From assembly GCF_003449015.1 (NCBI RefSeq), contig NZ_QRGD01000003.1:496001-560000 (forward strand): a DNA stretch of 64,000 nt, read 5' to 3'. The position numbers and the translations under genes were made by a program. Positions 9,065-18,394 of this stretch are shown in pieces. The notes beneath the pieces are model-generated. The model saw only the letters and a program-made list of their open reading frames with translations, was not told where the DNA came from and made no database searches. The number at the start of each line of letters is the position of its first letter. Position 1 is the first letter of the stretch. Source of the DNA: Aureibaculum luteum. Lineage in GTDB: Bacteria; Bacteroidota; Bacteroidia; Flavobacteriales; Flavobacteriaceae.

Positions 9065-10651
9065 TTATCTAATTCTTGTAAGCTTAAAAAACTTCTGATA
9101 ATTATCTGGAATTGTTTCTATTTTTAGAAGACAACCTTCTTCTACTGGTGGGTAAATCTCATCATATGTCAAAACATTATACATTCCAACTCTTTTGTTA
9201 ATATGCTCACGCCTAAGATCGTAAGGTCCATCAAGACCTACAGCCGCTATGAGCTCTAAAAAACTGTGTATTGTAGCATCATGATAATTATGTGCTCTTA
9301 TTGATTTGTCTTCAACATCTAGCCCTTTGACTAAGGATTTATTTTGAGTAGCAACACCAACGGGACATGTATTGTTGTTGCATTGTAATGCCTGTATACA
9401 CCCAATAGACAGCATCATTGCTCGTGCACTATTACATGCATCTGCCCCTAAAGCTAAGGCTCTAGCTATATGAAAACCTGTTATTATTTTACCTGCAACT
9501 ATTACTTTAATATCTTTTCGTAAGTTAAATCCTTTTAAGGTGTCATGCACAAAAACAAGTCCTTCACGTAATGGCATACCCATCGAATTTGAAAATTCTA
9601 CAGGAGCTGCACCTGTCCCTCCTTCACCACCATCAACGGTTATAAAATCAGGTTTTATTCCAGTACAAATCATCGCTTCACAAAAATCCATAAACTCTTG
9701 TCTTCTTCCAATACAAAGCTTAAAACCAACAGGCTTACCACCACTTAAATCACGTAATTTTTTTATAAAATGCATAAACTCTATTGGATCTGAAAAAGCC
9801 GAATGTGATGGTGGAGAATGTACAGCAACACCTGGTTTTATATGTCTTATGGCTGCAATTTCTTCTGTGTTTTTTGAAGCTGGCAAAATACCTCCATGGC
9901 CTGGCTTAGCTCCTTGAGACAATTTTATCTCAATCATTTTAACCTCAGGCCTTATTGCATTATCTCTATATGTTTCCTCATTAAATGTACCATCATTATT
10001 TCTACAACCAAAATAGCCAGTACCAACTTGCCAAATTAAATCACCTCCATGTTTTAAATGGTATGGACTTATGCCTCCTTCACCCGTATTGTGTGCAAAA
10101 TTGCCCATTTTTGCTCCTTTGTTCAATGCCATAACAGCATTGGTGCTTAATGACCCAAAACTCATGGCCGAAATATTTAATAAACTACTTGAGTAAGGCT
10201 GTTTACAATCCACACCACCAATTACTAACCTTGGAAATTTACCAATTTCTTGAGGATTTTGTTTCGCATACATTGAATGTTCCATCCATTCATAACCTGA
10301 ATGGTATAAATTCATTTGTGTTCCAAATGGCTCCGTATCATTTACTTTTTTGGCACGTCTATATATTAATGATCTTAAAATTCTGTTTAAAGGTCGGCCT
10401 TCGGTATCTGTTTCTACAAAATACTGCATTATTTCAGGTCTGACAGACTCTAAAACATATCTAAAACGACCTATTAAAGGGAAATTTCTTCTAATGGTAT
10501 GACTCTTTTGAATCATGTCAAAAACACCCATTAAAACTAAGGGAGCTACAATTATAAAACTCCATAAAATTCCTAGCCAAACAAGTGCCATTAACAAAAT
10601 GGAAGTCACTGTAATAGTACTAATTAGTATAAAATATTTACGAGCCTTCAT
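9065..10651 (-). CDS. FMN-binding glutamate synthase family protein (membrane-anchored)
   Basis: The 528-residue protein consists of an N-terminal hydrophobic region (residues about 7-45, one or two membrane spans) and a Glu_synthase-type FMN barrel. The barrel shows the glycine-rich GGEGGTGAAPVEFSNSMG loop and a cysteine cluster CIQALQCNNNTCPVG with C-X5-C-X4-C spacing, the 3Fe-4S motif of glutamate synthases. The glutaminase domain and the C-terminal structural domain of full GltB are absent, so it is not a complete glutamate synthase. Proteins of this size are widespread and their reaction is not settled. It stands alone and converges with fbp. Confidence 0.85.
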   Translation of the reverse strand: MKARKYFILISTITVTSILLMALVWLGILWSFIIVAPLVLMGVFDMIQKSHTIRRNFPLIGRFRYVLESVRPEIMQYFVETDTEGRPLNRILRSLIYRRAKKVNDTEPFGTQMNLYHSGYEWMEHSMYAKQNPQEIGKFPRLVIGGVDCKQPYSSSLLNISAMSFGSLSTNAVMALNKGAKMGNFAHNTGEGGISPYHLKHGGDLIWQVGTGYFGCRNNDGTFNEETYRDNAIRPEVKMIEIKLSQGAKPGHGGILPASKNTEEIAAIRHIKPGVAVHSPPSHSAFSDPIEFMHFIKKLRDLSGGKPVGFKLCIGRRQEFMDFCEAMICTGIKPDFITVDGGEGGTGAAPVEFSNSMGMPLREGLVFVHDTLKGFNLRKDIKVIVAGKIITGFHIARALALGADACNSARAMMLSIGCIQALQCNNNTCPVGVATQNKSLVKGLDVEDKSIRAHNYHDATIHSFLELIAAVGLDGPYDLRREHINKRVGMYNVLTYDEIYPPVEEGCLLKIETIPDNYQKFFKLTRIR

Positions 10652-10735
10652 AGTAAAAAATTAGAAAAATAAATAGTTGAATTTACAATTGAACAAGAAA
10701 CAATAATATTTTATATTTACCAAAATATTTATTTT

Positions 10736-11092
10736 ATGGGAATTATAAAAGTGAGGAATATAAGAGTCTATGCCTACCATGGATGCTTAGATGAAGAAGG
10801 GAAAATTGGTTCTGAATATAAAGTTGACCTAGCTGTTAAATCTGACCTTTCAAAATCAGCCAAAACAGATAATTTAGCAGACACAGTAGATTATGTTCAT
10901 CTTAATAGGATTGTAAAAGAAGAAATGAGTGTAAGAACTAAGTTATTGGAAACTGTAGCGGATAGAATTCTAACACGAATTATTGATGAAATTCCTATCG
11001 TTAAAAAGGCAACAGTAGAAGTTTCTAAAGTTAATCCACCCATTGGTGGTAACGTAGCTTTGGTAACTATTAAAATGTCTAAGAAAAAATAG
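10736..11092 (+). CDS. folB: Dihydroneopterin aldolase
   Basis: FolB converts 7,8-dihydroneopterin to 6-hydroxymethyl-dihydropterin plus glycolaldehyde in folate synthesis. The 118-residue protein is of normal family length. It has the substrate-binding YHGCLDEEGKIGSEY segment near the N-terminus, DTVDYVHL, the LETVADRIL helix carrying the conserved Glu, and a C-terminal VSKVNPPIGGNV segment. It is a single gene directly upstream of tRNA-Cys, on the same strand. Confidence 0.93.
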   Translation: MGIIKVRNIRVYAYHGCLDEEGKIGSEYKVDLAVKSDLSKSAKTDNLADTVDYVHLNRIVKEEMSVRTKLLETVADRILTRIIDEIPIVKKATVEVSKVNPPIGGNVALVTIKMSKKK

Positions 11093-11124
11093 TTATTATT
11101 TTGTGGAATCACTATTTATTTGTT

Positions 11125-11132
11125 TAGATTTG
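11125..11132 (+). promoter_or_regulatory. Promoter -7 box (TAGATTTG) for tRNA-Cys
   Basis: A perfect TAnnTTTG box ending 15 bases before the mature tRNA, with a TTG 21 bases further upstream (11101-11103) as a possible -33 element. Confidence 0.6.
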
Positions 11133-11147
11133 TAGCCTTAATTAAAA

Positions 11148-11218
11148 GGCGTTGTGGCCGAGTGGCTAGGCAGAGCTCTGCAAAAGCTTGTACAGCGGTT
11201 CGAATCCGCTCGACGCCT
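11148..11218 (+). tRNA. tRNA-Cys (GCA)
   Basis: A full cloverleaf can be folded by eye. The acceptor stem GGCGTTG pairs with CGACGCC (one G-T), and the anticodon stem GAGCT/AGCTT encloses the loop CTGCAAA. The anticodon GCA is at 11180-11182. The T arm is AGCGG-TTCGAAT-CCGCT. Discriminator T at 11218 agrees with the U73 identity base of bacterial tRNA-Cys. CCA is not encoded. A run of T residues follows at once (11220-11228) and could end the transcript. Confidence 0.96.
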
Positions 11219-11393
11219 CTTTTTTTTTAAAGGATTAAATCTTAATTTTTTTCTATAAAAATGATTACTCAAACGAGCAAATTAGAAGCTATTTACATTA
11301 ATTACTCCACTACTATCTCAACCTCTTTTTTCTCATTTATTTAACATTTATCTGACTTATTTTTAAGACATTTGTATTCTTTTATCTATAAAA

Positions 11394-12254
11394 ATGAGAA
11401 TATACCCAATTGAGACCGGAAATTTTAAGTTAGACGGCGGAGCCATGTTTGGCGTTGTTCCAAAAACGTTATGGCAAAAAACAAATCCTGCTGACGCTAA
11501 AAACCTTATTGATATGGGTATGCGAAGTATGTTAATTGAAGATGGAGAAAGATTAACATTGATTGACACCGGTTTAGGAAATAAACAGTCTGATAAATTT
11601 TTTAGCTATTATGACTTATATGGAGATGCCACACTAGAATCTTCGTTGGCAAAATATGGCTTTCATAGAGATGACATTACCGACGTGTTTTTGACCCATT
11701 TACATTTTGACCATTGTGGTGGAAGCATCCAATTTAATAAAGATAAAACAGGTTACGAGCCTGCCTTTAAAAATGCTAAATTCTGGAGCAATGAAGATCA
11801 TTGGAAATGGGCTACTGAACCTAACGCAAGAGAAAAAGCTTCTTTTTTTAAAGAAAACATCAATCCCATAAAAGAAAGTGGACAATTAGAATTTATTAAA
11901 ATGCCTACTTCAAATTTTTGTGAAAATTCAGAATTAGATTTTGATATACTATTTGTTGATGGACATACTGATAAACAAATGATTCCTCATATTAAATATA
12001 AGGGACAAACTTTAGTTTTCATGGCCGATTTACTTCCTACCACTGGGCACATCCCTTTACCTTACGTTATGGGCTATGATACTAGACCCTTATTAACCTT
12101 AGACGAAAAGCAAGTCTTTTTAAATACAGCAGCTGACAATAAATTTATGCTATTTATGGAGCATGATGCACATAATGAAATCTGTACCGTAAAACATACA
12201 GAAAAAGGTGTACGATTAGATCAAACTTTTACTTTTAACGATATTTTTAATTAA
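11394..12254 (+). CDS. MBL-fold metallo-hydrolase
   Basis: The 286-residue protein has the metallo-beta-lactamase signature THLHFDHCGG, with His102, His104, Asp106 and His107 as metal ligands. Later candidates are the VDGHT segment (third His), a MADLLP segment with the bridging Asp, and MEHDAH near the end. There is no signal peptide, so it is cytosolic. It resembles lactonase-type MBL hydrolases, but the substrate cannot be told from sequence. The S8 protease gene starts 10 bases downstream, so the two are likely one transcript, although one product is cytosolic and the other exported. Confidence 0.88.
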   Translation: MRIYPIETGNFKLDGGAMFGVVPKTLWQKTNPADAKNLIDMGMRSMLIEDGERLTLIDTGLGNKQSDKFFSYYDLYGDATLESSLAKYGFHRDDITDVFLTHLHFDHCGGSIQFNKDKTGYEPAFKNAKFWSNEDHWKWATEPNAREKASFFKENINPIKESGQLEFIKMPTSNFCENSELDFDILFVDGHTDKQMIPHIKYKGQTLVFMADLLPTTGHIPLPYVMGYDTRPLLTLDEKQVFLNTAADNKFMLFMEHDAHNEICTVKHTEKGVRLDQTFTFNDIFN

Positions 12255-12264
12255 TTTAATAAAC

Positions 12265-13956
12265 ATGAGAATTTTAAAACCATTTTCTTTTGTAGCAATT
12301 GCTGCAATGCTAATTACAAGTTGTGGTACAACAAAAACGACGACGAACACAACTTCTAATTCAGTAACAGAAACTATAATTGAGGTAACTACGGATAGCA
12401 TAGTTCCTAAAACTGGCGAAATGACCGAGTCTGAAATACAAGAATGGCCACATATGGACATTTTTACAGATTCAATTCCTGGAATGAGTATAGATAAAGC
12501 CTATGATTTTGTAAAAAACAAAAAAGGTAAAACGGTAATTGTTGGTATCATCGATTCTGGTATTGACATTGAGCATGAAGATCTAAATGATGTTGCTTGG
12601 GTAAATGAAGACGAAATAGCTGGTAATGGGAAAGATGATGATAACAATGGATATGTTGATGATATTCATGGTTGGAACTTCTTAGGTGGCGAAAAAGGTT
12701 CAACTGCTCCTGAACAACTAGAAATGACTAGAATGGTAAAAAAATGGATGCCAAAATTTGATGGAAAATCAGCCGAAGATATTGATGAAGCAGATAAAGC
12801 AGAGTTTGAATTGTTTACCAAACTCAAGAAAACTATAGATGAAAAAAACAAGAGTGCTGAAGCTCAAGTAAATCAATACAAGGCAGTAAAAGATTTGATT
12901 GTCAAAGCTAATGATACACTTTCTAAATTATTAGTGGGTAAAGAAATGAATTTAGATAATATAAATTCAGTAAAACTTGATGATCAAATGCTGCAACAAG
13001 GTAAATTTACTATTATGAGAATTATAAGCAGTGGAGATACAGTTGAAGGTGCCGAAAAGCAACTAGATAATATTGTGAACCACTATAGTACGCAGTTAAA
13101 TTCTCAATATAAAATTGATTATAATGGTCGCGTAACAGGAGATGATCCTTATGATATTACAGATACTAACTATGGAAATGCTTATACGATAGGATCTAAA
13201 GATGGTGAAATGCACGGAACACATGTTGCTGGTATTGTAGCGGCCGAAAGAAATAATGGTGTTGGAATGAATGGTGTTGCACAAAACGTAAAAATCATGT
13301 CAATTAGAGCTGTGCCGGATGGTGATGAGTATGATAAAGATGTTGCTTTAGCCATACGTTATGCAGCTGATAATGGAGCCAAAGTTGTAAACATGAGTTT
13401 TGGCAAAAGTTATTCACCTAATGCAGAGTGGGTATATGATGCTATTAAATATGCGGAAGAAAAAGATGTATTATTAGTGCATGCAGCAGGTAATGATGGT
13501 AGTGATATCGATGTTGCTGAAAATTTCCCAAATGATTCTAAAGATAAATTAGTAGAATATGCAGACAATGTAATTACAGTTGGTGCTATGACTAGACATT
13601 ATGATGATAAACTTGCAGCTTCCTTTTCAAATTACGGAATAAAGAATGTAGACATATTTGCCCCAGGGTTAGAAATATACTCTACAGTACCTAAAGATGA
13701 ATATGAATCAATACAAGGTACTTCAATGGCTGCTCCAGAAGTTGCAGGTGTTGCGGCTTTGGTAAGATCATATTACCCAGAATTAACGGCTAGTCAAGTT
13801 AAAAAAATTATAATGGATTCTGGTATAGAGTTTAATAACGCAGTTATAAAACCTGGAACTGAATCAAACAGAGTACCATTTAAAGATTTATCAGCTTCTG
13901 GTAAAATCTTAAATGCTTATAACGCTCTTGTTATGGCAGAAAAAATGTCAAAATAA
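12265..13956 (+). CDS. Subtilisin-like (S8) serine protease, lipoprotein
   Basis: The 563-residue protein has a type II signal peptide with the lipobox LITSC (Cys20), so it should be an anchored lipoprotein. All S8 catalytic residues are present: Asp97 in VGIIDSG, His317 in HGTHVAG and Ser487 in GTSMAAP; the oxyanion-hole Asn is in HAAGNDG. About 220 residues separate Asp and His, against some 30 in subtilisin. The extra part includes a DDDNNGYVDD acidic loop (calcium-binding-like) and a long charged, helical stretch (residues about 150-285). It lies 10 bases after the MBL hydrolase gene and is followed by a clear terminator. Confidence 0.93.
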   Translation: MRILKPFSFVAIAAMLITSCGTTKTTTNTTSNSVTETIIEVTTDSIVPKTGEMTESEIQEWPHMDIFTDSIPGMSIDKAYDFVKNKKGKTVIVGIIDSGIDIEHEDLNDVAWVNEDEIAGNGKDDDNNGYVDDIHGWNFLGGEKGSTAPEQLEMTRMVKKWMPKFDGKSAEDIDEADKAEFELFTKLKKTIDEKNKSAEAQVNQYKAVKDLIVKANDTLSKLLVGKEMNLDNINSVKLDDQMLQQGKFTIMRIISSGDTVEGAEKQLDNIVNHYSTQLNSQYKIDYNGRVTGDDPYDITDTNYGNAYTIGSKDGEMHGTHVAGIVAAERNNGVGMNGVAQNVKIMSIRAVPDGDEYDKDVALAIRYAADNGAKVVNMSFGKSYSPNAEWVYDAIKYAEEKDVLLVHAAGNDGSDIDVAENFPNDSKDKLVEYADNVITVGAMTRHYDDKLAASFSNYGIKNVDIFAPGLEIYSTVPKDEYESIQGTSMAAPEVAGVAALVRSYYPELTASQVKKIIMDSGIEFNNAVIKPGTESNRVPFKDLSASGKILNAYNALVMAEKMSK

Positions 13957-13990
13957 TTAAAAAGCTTATAATTTTAATTTTTTAAGAAAA

Positions 13991-14032
13991 AGAGAAGTCA
14001 ATAGTAGATATCATTGACTTCTCTTTTTTTTT
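13991..14032 (+). terminator. Rho-independent terminator after the S8 protease gene
   Basis: A perfect 12-bp stem (AGAGAAGTCAAT / ATTGACTTCTCT) with a 10-base loop is followed by eight T residues. Confidence 0.9.
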
Positions 14033-14082
14033 GGTTACAAACTTGTTCTTAGTATATTGCGATATATAAAATAAATTTAAAA

Positions 14083-15909
14083 ATGAGAAAATTCACATCT
14101 TTTATTGGATTAATAATAACCATTTCGGTTGCTGCACAAAACACAAATTATTGGCAACAACATGTTGATTACAGCATGAATATTGATATGAATGTAGAAA
14201 ACTATCAATATGATGGTACACAAAAATTAGTTTACACCAATAACTCTCCAGACACATTAGATGAAGTTTTCTACCATTTACAATTTAATGCCTTTCAACC
14301 AGGTAGTGATATGGATATCAGGTTACAGAACATTGCAGATCCCGATGGTAGAATGGTCAATAATCTTGGAACTAGAAAGGCTCCAATTTATGAAAGTAGA
14401 ATTGCTAAATTAAAGCCAAATGAAATTGGTTTTATTAAAGTTAATGCCCTACAACAAGACGGTGTTGATGTTAAACATGAAGTTATAGGTACTATTTTAA
14501 AAGTAACTTTAAATACTCCTATAATTCCAGGTGGCAAAACAGTTTTAGACATGAACTTTAAAGGACAAGTGCCTTTACAGATTAGACGTTCTGGAAGAAA
14601 CAGTGATGAAGGTATAGCTTTATCGATGACACAATGGTATCCAAAATTAGCCGAATATGATTTTGAAGGGTGGCAAACAAATCAATACATTGCCAGAGAG
14701 TTTCATGGTGTTTGGGGCGATTTTGATGTGAAAATTACGATTGATAAAGAGTATACGATAGGTGGAACGGGGTATTTACAAAACCCTAACGAAATTGGAC
14801 ATGGCTATTCTGATATGCCAATAAAACATAAAAAGAAAGTAAAAAAATTAACTTGGCATTTCAAAGCACCAAACGTACATGATTTTACTTGGGCTGCTGA
14901 TTCTGAGTATATTCATGATAAAATTAAAGGTGAAAATGATGTTACCTTACATTTTTTCTACAAAAATGATAAAGAAATTATTGAGAATTGGAAGAAATTA
15001 CAACCTAAAACAGCGGAGTTGCTATCTTACTACAACACGCATATAGGGCAATATCCATACAAACAATATTCAGTTATTCAAGGTGGTGATGGCGGAATGG
15101 AATATGCTATGTGTACCCTTATAACTGGTGGTCGTAATTTTGGATCTTTAGTGGGGGTTACGGCTCATGAATTTGCTCATACCTGGTTTCAATTTTTATT
15201 GGCAACCAACGAAACTAAGCACGAATGGATGGATGAGGGTTTTACTTCATATATTTCTAGCCAAGCCATGAACGATATTTTAAATCAAGAAAAAGAAAAC
15301 CCTAATGCGGGTTCTTATAGAGGTTATTTAAGATTAGCAAAATCTGGTGTAGAAGAACCATTAACTACATTAGCTGATCATTATACTTATAACTATTCAT
15401 ACAGTAATTCTGCCTATAGCAAAGGTGCCGTATTTTTAGCACAATTAGGATATATAATTGGCAAAGAAAATCTTGAAAAAACGTTGAAAAAATATTTTGA
15501 GGACTTTAAATTTAAACACCCTACGCCAAATGATATTAAGCGTACTGCTGAAAAAGTATCTGGTATACAGTTAGACTGGTATTTGATCTATTTTACCAAA
15601 ACAACAGCAACAATAGATTACGCTGTTGATAACGTTGACACGAATCAAATAACTCTAAAACGTATTGGAAAAATGCCAATGCCTTTAGATTTAAAAGTGA
15701 CCTATACTGATGGTACTGATGAAAATTTTTATATTCCACTTAAAATGATGTTAGGCTCAAAACCAACGGCAGCAACTCCTTTAAATAGTTGGTCTTGGAC
15801 AGCTCCTACATATTCCTTTAGTGCCCAAAAAGCGGTTAAATCAGTAGAAATAGACCCAAGTCATCTTATGGCAGACATTGATGACACCAATAATAATTTT
15901 GGTTTGTAA
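14083..15909 (+). CDS. M1 family metallopeptidase (secreted)
   Basis: The 608-residue protein starts with a signal peptide ending SVAAQ. It carries the M1 zinc motif HEFAH at residues 362-366 with the third ligand Glu385 exactly 18 residues later, and a GGMEY segment (337-341) in place of the exopeptidase motif GAMEN. The Tyr for transition-state binding is probably in SYSNSAYSKGAVF. Zinc and catalytic residues are complete, so it should be an active aminopeptidase acting outside the inner membrane. The C-terminal domain (~480-608) is beta-rich and of unknown role. It is a single gene between two terminators. Confidence 0.93.
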   Translation: MRKFTSFIGLIITISVAAQNTNYWQQHVDYSMNIDMNVENYQYDGTQKLVYTNNSPDTLDEVFYHLQFNAFQPGSDMDIRLQNIADPDGRMVNNLGTRKAPIYESRIAKLKPNEIGFIKVNALQQDGVDVKHEVIGTILKVTLNTPIIPGGKTVLDMNFKGQVPLQIRRSGRNSDEGIALSMTQWYPKLAEYDFEGWQTNQYIAREFHGVWGDFDVKITIDKEYTIGGTGYLQNPNEIGHGYSDMPIKHKKKVKKLTWHFKAPNVHDFTWAADSEYIHDKIKGENDVTLHFFYKNDKEIIENWKKLQPKTAELLSYYNTHIGQYPYKQYSVIQGGDGGMEYAMCTLITGGRNFGSLVGVTAHEFAHTWFQFLLATNETKHEWMDEGFTSYISSQAMNDILNQEKENPNAGSYRGYLRLAKSGVEEPLTTLADHYTYNYSYSNSAYSKGAVFLAQLGYIIGKENLEKTLKKYFEDFKFKHPTPNDIKRTAEKVSGIQLDWYLIYFTKTTATIDYAVDNVDTNQITLKRIGKMPMPLDLKVTYTDGTDENFYIPLKMMLGSKPTAATPLNSWSWTAPTYSFSAQKAVKSVEIDPSHLMADIDDTNNNFGL

Positions 15910-15942
15910 TACAACAACTTTTACAAAAATACCTTTTCAAAA

Positions 15943-15977
15943 AACCCGTCTCTTAAAATTTAAAGAGATGGGTTTTT
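15943..15977 (+). terminator. Rho-independent terminator after the M1 peptidase gene
   Basis: A 12-bp stem (AACCCGTCTCTT with AAGAGATGGGTT, one G-T pair) is followed by a T run. Confidence 0.88.
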
Positions 15978-15984
15978 CTTTGCA

Positions 15985-16000
15985 CCCCAATTTACAGGGG
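15985..16000 (+). promoter_or_regulatory. Operator-like element, copy 1
   Basis: The sequence is CCCC, eight bases, GGGG, ending in the 10-mer TTTACAGGGG (15991-16000). The same 10-mer occurs at 18459-18468, upstream of the lipoprotein gene, at almost the same distance from the same promoter sequence. Position (about 50 bases upstream of the -7 box) and the imperfect palindrome suggest an activator site. The binding protein is unknown. Confidence 0.55.
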
Positions 16001-16047
16001 GATGTGTTTTGACCAGTTTCGGTTATCATTCACTTTCAAAAACTATT

Positions 16048-16055
16048 CATCTTTG
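16048..16055 (+). promoter_or_regulatory. Promoter -7 box (CATCTTTG) for the YbjN-like/protease operon
   Basis: This matches TAnnTTTG at all but the first base. The surrounding 16-mer ending CTTTGTATCA agrees with the sequence before the gene at 18563 at 15 of 16 positions, so both promoters look weak at -7 in the same way, as expected of activator-dependent promoters. Confidence 0.5.
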
Positions 16056-16116
16056 TATCAAATAAATCATTAAACATCACGTTAAAAATTTAATCATTTA
16101 AATAACCTATCAAATT

Positions 16117-17286
16117 ATGAACAACGTACTTCCTAAATTTAAACGTCCTTTAAAAGACTCTAATGATCCTAAAACCAATGTTTCTTATTGGGACAAAGCA
16201 TTAGATGCATTTGACGAAAAAAATTATAATGAATCTTTAACCCATACGCTGAATTACATGAACAGCACACTATTAGAAGGTGTTGATACTAATGGTGCTT
16301 TTTCAATTGAGCGTGGTCAAGGTTCCGCTTTGATACATTTAGAAGTAACAGATAATATATTTAAAATAAAAGCTCCTTTTCTAAAAATTACAGAAGGCAC
16401 TAACAAAATAGCCCTATTAAGAAAAGTAGGTGAAGTTAATTTTAGCCCACTTACATTAGCCCAAATTCATTTAAAAGATGATACGCTGTGGTTTGGTTAT
16501 GAAATGCCATTAAGTTTGTGTCAACCTTTTAAAGTATATGATGTATTACGTGATGTTTGCGTATATGCTGATGATTATGATGATGAGTTCGTTGAAAAAT
16601 ACAAAGCTTCTTTCTATCAAGATTCAAAAACAATACCTCTAACGGCAGAAAATCAAGAAAAAGCATGGCAACAAATAGAAGATATTTTAAAAGATTATGA
16701 AAATTACAGTGCCTTCTTTAAAGAAAAAAGATGGGACAATTTTCAGTGGGATATCATTTTAATTTCAATTCTAAAATTGTCGAACATGCCTTATGTACAT
16801 GGTACGTTAAGAACGAAATTACAAGAGTATGTAAACAACATGTTAAATGGTGATATCGATTTCCAGTTTAGAATTGATAAAGGCACAAATTTTATGAAAA
16901 AATTATGTGCAATGTCTAAAGAAGAAATCTTGAAAAACATTTATAATGCAGATGCTTTGGTTTCTTTAAAATATCGTAGTTCTACTGAAATTGTTCAAGA
17001 TAATATGAAAAACAGAGAAAACATAGTGACTAACTATGTTAAAGACAATGATCATTTTGCACTCTGTTATTATTTACAATTCTCATTCTTACATTTAGTT
17101 TACAGTTATAATCTGGAAGAAGATCAGCTTAATGCAATTTATGATGTTCTTGAAAAAGTTTCTGGTTTAGAACCTGATGTGGCTAGTCCAAAATTATTAG
17201 ACACTTATAATGGCTTATTAAACGGAACAGCAACACCAGTGCGAAAAAAAGCTAAAAAAGGACTTTTTTCAAAATTATTCAGTTAA
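16117..17286 (+). CDS. YbjN/CesT-like domain protein, unknown function
   Basis: The 389-residue protein has no signal peptide and no membrane segment. Residues about 60-165 look like a YbjN or type III chaperone-like fold: IHLEVTDNIFKIKAPFLKI, LLRKVGEVNFSPLTLAQI, DDTLWFGYEMPL, then YDVLRDVCVYADDYDDEF, the alternating strand pattern followed by a helix with AD-Y-D. The remainder (about 170-370) is helical and of unknown type. The tail KKAKKGLFSKLFS is basic and amphipathic and could touch membranes or a partner. The protease gene follows after 18 bases, so the two form an operon behind operator copy 1. The domain call is pattern recognition only. Confidence 0.55.
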   Translation: MNNVLPKFKRPLKDSNDPKTNVSYWDKALDAFDEKNYNESLTHTLNYMNSTLLEGVDTNGAFSIERGQGSALIHLEVTDNIFKIKAPFLKITEGTNKIALLRKVGEVNFSPLTLAQIHLKDDTLWFGYEMPLSLCQPFKVYDVLRDVCVYADDYDDEFVEKYKASFYQDSKTIPLTAENQEKAWQQIEDILKDYENYSAFFKEKRWDNFQWDIILISILKLSNMPYVHGTLRTKLQEYVNNMLNGDIDFQFRIDKGTNFMKKLCAMSKEEILKNIYNADALVSLKYRSSTEIVQDNMKNRENIVTNYVKDNDHFALCYYLQFSFLHLVYSYNLEEDQLNAIYDVLEKVSGLEPDVASPKLLDTYNGLLNGTATPVRKKAKKGLFSKLFS

Positions 17287-17304
17287 AATTAAAAGATAGA
17301 AATT

Positions 17305-18372
17305 ATGCAAAATATAGAAAAATCAATATATAAAATTATTACAGGTTCAGGCACTGGTAGTGGTTTCACTATTTCAGGTAACAATCATATTATTACCAAT
17401 TATCACGTTATAGAAGGCAACAAATCCGTTGCTGTAGAAGATTATAAGAAGGATCGCTTTGTTGCTAAAGTTGTTATGGTAAATCGCGATGTTGACCTTG
17501 CTTTCTTATTTATAGAGGGTTACGAAAATAAAGAAGTTGGCATTACTTTAGATGAAGATATTGAAATTACAAATACACAAAAAATATTTATAAACGGTTA
17601 TCCGTTTGGTATGCCATACACGGTTACTGAAGGTATTGTTTCTTCTGTGAGTCAACCAATGGGCAATAGACACTTCATTCAAACTGATGCTGCGGTAAAC
17701 CCAGGAAACTCTGGTGGACCAATGCTAAATGAGGCTGGTAATTTAATGGGAGTAACTACCTCTAAATTTACAGATGCTGATAATGTTGGTTTTGGTATAA
17801 GACACTTAGACGTTATTAAAGAGATTAAAGATTTTATTAGTACAGATAATGCTTATCATGTAAAATGTAACTCATGCGATAGTTATACTATTGAAGAAAG
17901 TGAATTTTGTGTAAACTGCGGTAGTGATATTGACATTTCATTATTTGAAGAATTTGAAAAATCACATTTTGCAAATTTTGTTGAATCTACTTTAGTTGAG
18001 TTGGGTATGGATCCTGTACTTGGAAGGGCCGGAAGAGACTTTTGGGAATTCCATCAAGGAAGTGCACAAATACGCATTTTTGTATATAATAGAAATTACT
18101 TATTTGCCACGTCTCCATTAAATAAATTACCAAAGCAAAACCTACAAGAAGTAATGGATTATCTATTAAAAGATAATGTATCACCATATTCTTTAGGAAT
18201 CTATAACAACACCATCTTTTTATCTTACCGTACGCATTTGTCTGATATCTATTCTGACCATGCAGATGAGATAAAAGAAAATATTAAAAACTTAGCTTTA
18301 AAAGCAGATGAGTTAGATGACTTTTTTGTTGACAATTACGGCTGTGAAATGTCCATTGCAGCAAAAGTTTAA
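17305..18372 (+). CDS. Cytoplasmic trypsin-like serine protease with zinc ribbon and YbjN-like C-terminal domain
   Basis: Residues about 8-178 form a DegP/HtrA-type trypsin-like domain with His34 (NYHVI), Asp64 (RDVDLAFL) and Ser136 (GNSGGPM) all present. No signal peptide precedes it, so it appears to act in the cytoplasm, unlike DegP. Residues 188-205 are a zinc ribbon, Cys188-X2-Cys191 and Cys202-X2-Cys205. Residues about 220-350 (FANFVESTLVELG, SAQIRIFVYNRNYLFATSPL, YSLGIYNNTIFLSYR) resemble a YbjN-like fold, as in the upstream gene. No PDZ domain is visible. The gene ends before a strong terminator. The protease assignment is firm; the C-terminal call is tentative. Confidence 0.75.
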   Translation: MQNIEKSIYKIITGSGTGSGFTISGNNHIITNYHVIEGNKSVAVEDYKKDRFVAKVVMVNRDVDLAFLFIEGYENKEVGITLDEDIEITNTQKIFINGYPFGMPYTVTEGIVSSVSQPMGNRHFIQTDAAVNPGNSGGPMLNEAGNLMGVTTSKFTDADNVGFGIRHLDVIKEIKDFISTDNAYHVKCNSCDSYTIEESEFCVNCGSDIDISLFEEFEKSHFANFVESTLVELGMDPVLGRAGRDFWEFHQGSAQIRIFVYNRNYLFATSPLNKLPKQNLQEVMDYLLKDNVSPYSLGIYNNTIFLSYRTHLSDIYSDHADEIKENIKNLALKADELDDFFVDNYGCEMSIAAKV

Positions 18373-18394
18373 ATCTCATAGTTAATCCTATTAG

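Noticed and set aside
9540-9917. 125-codon plus-strand frame inside the glutamate synthase-like gene
   Set aside because: It is antisense to a well-supported gene, has no start context, and its product has no domain pattern.
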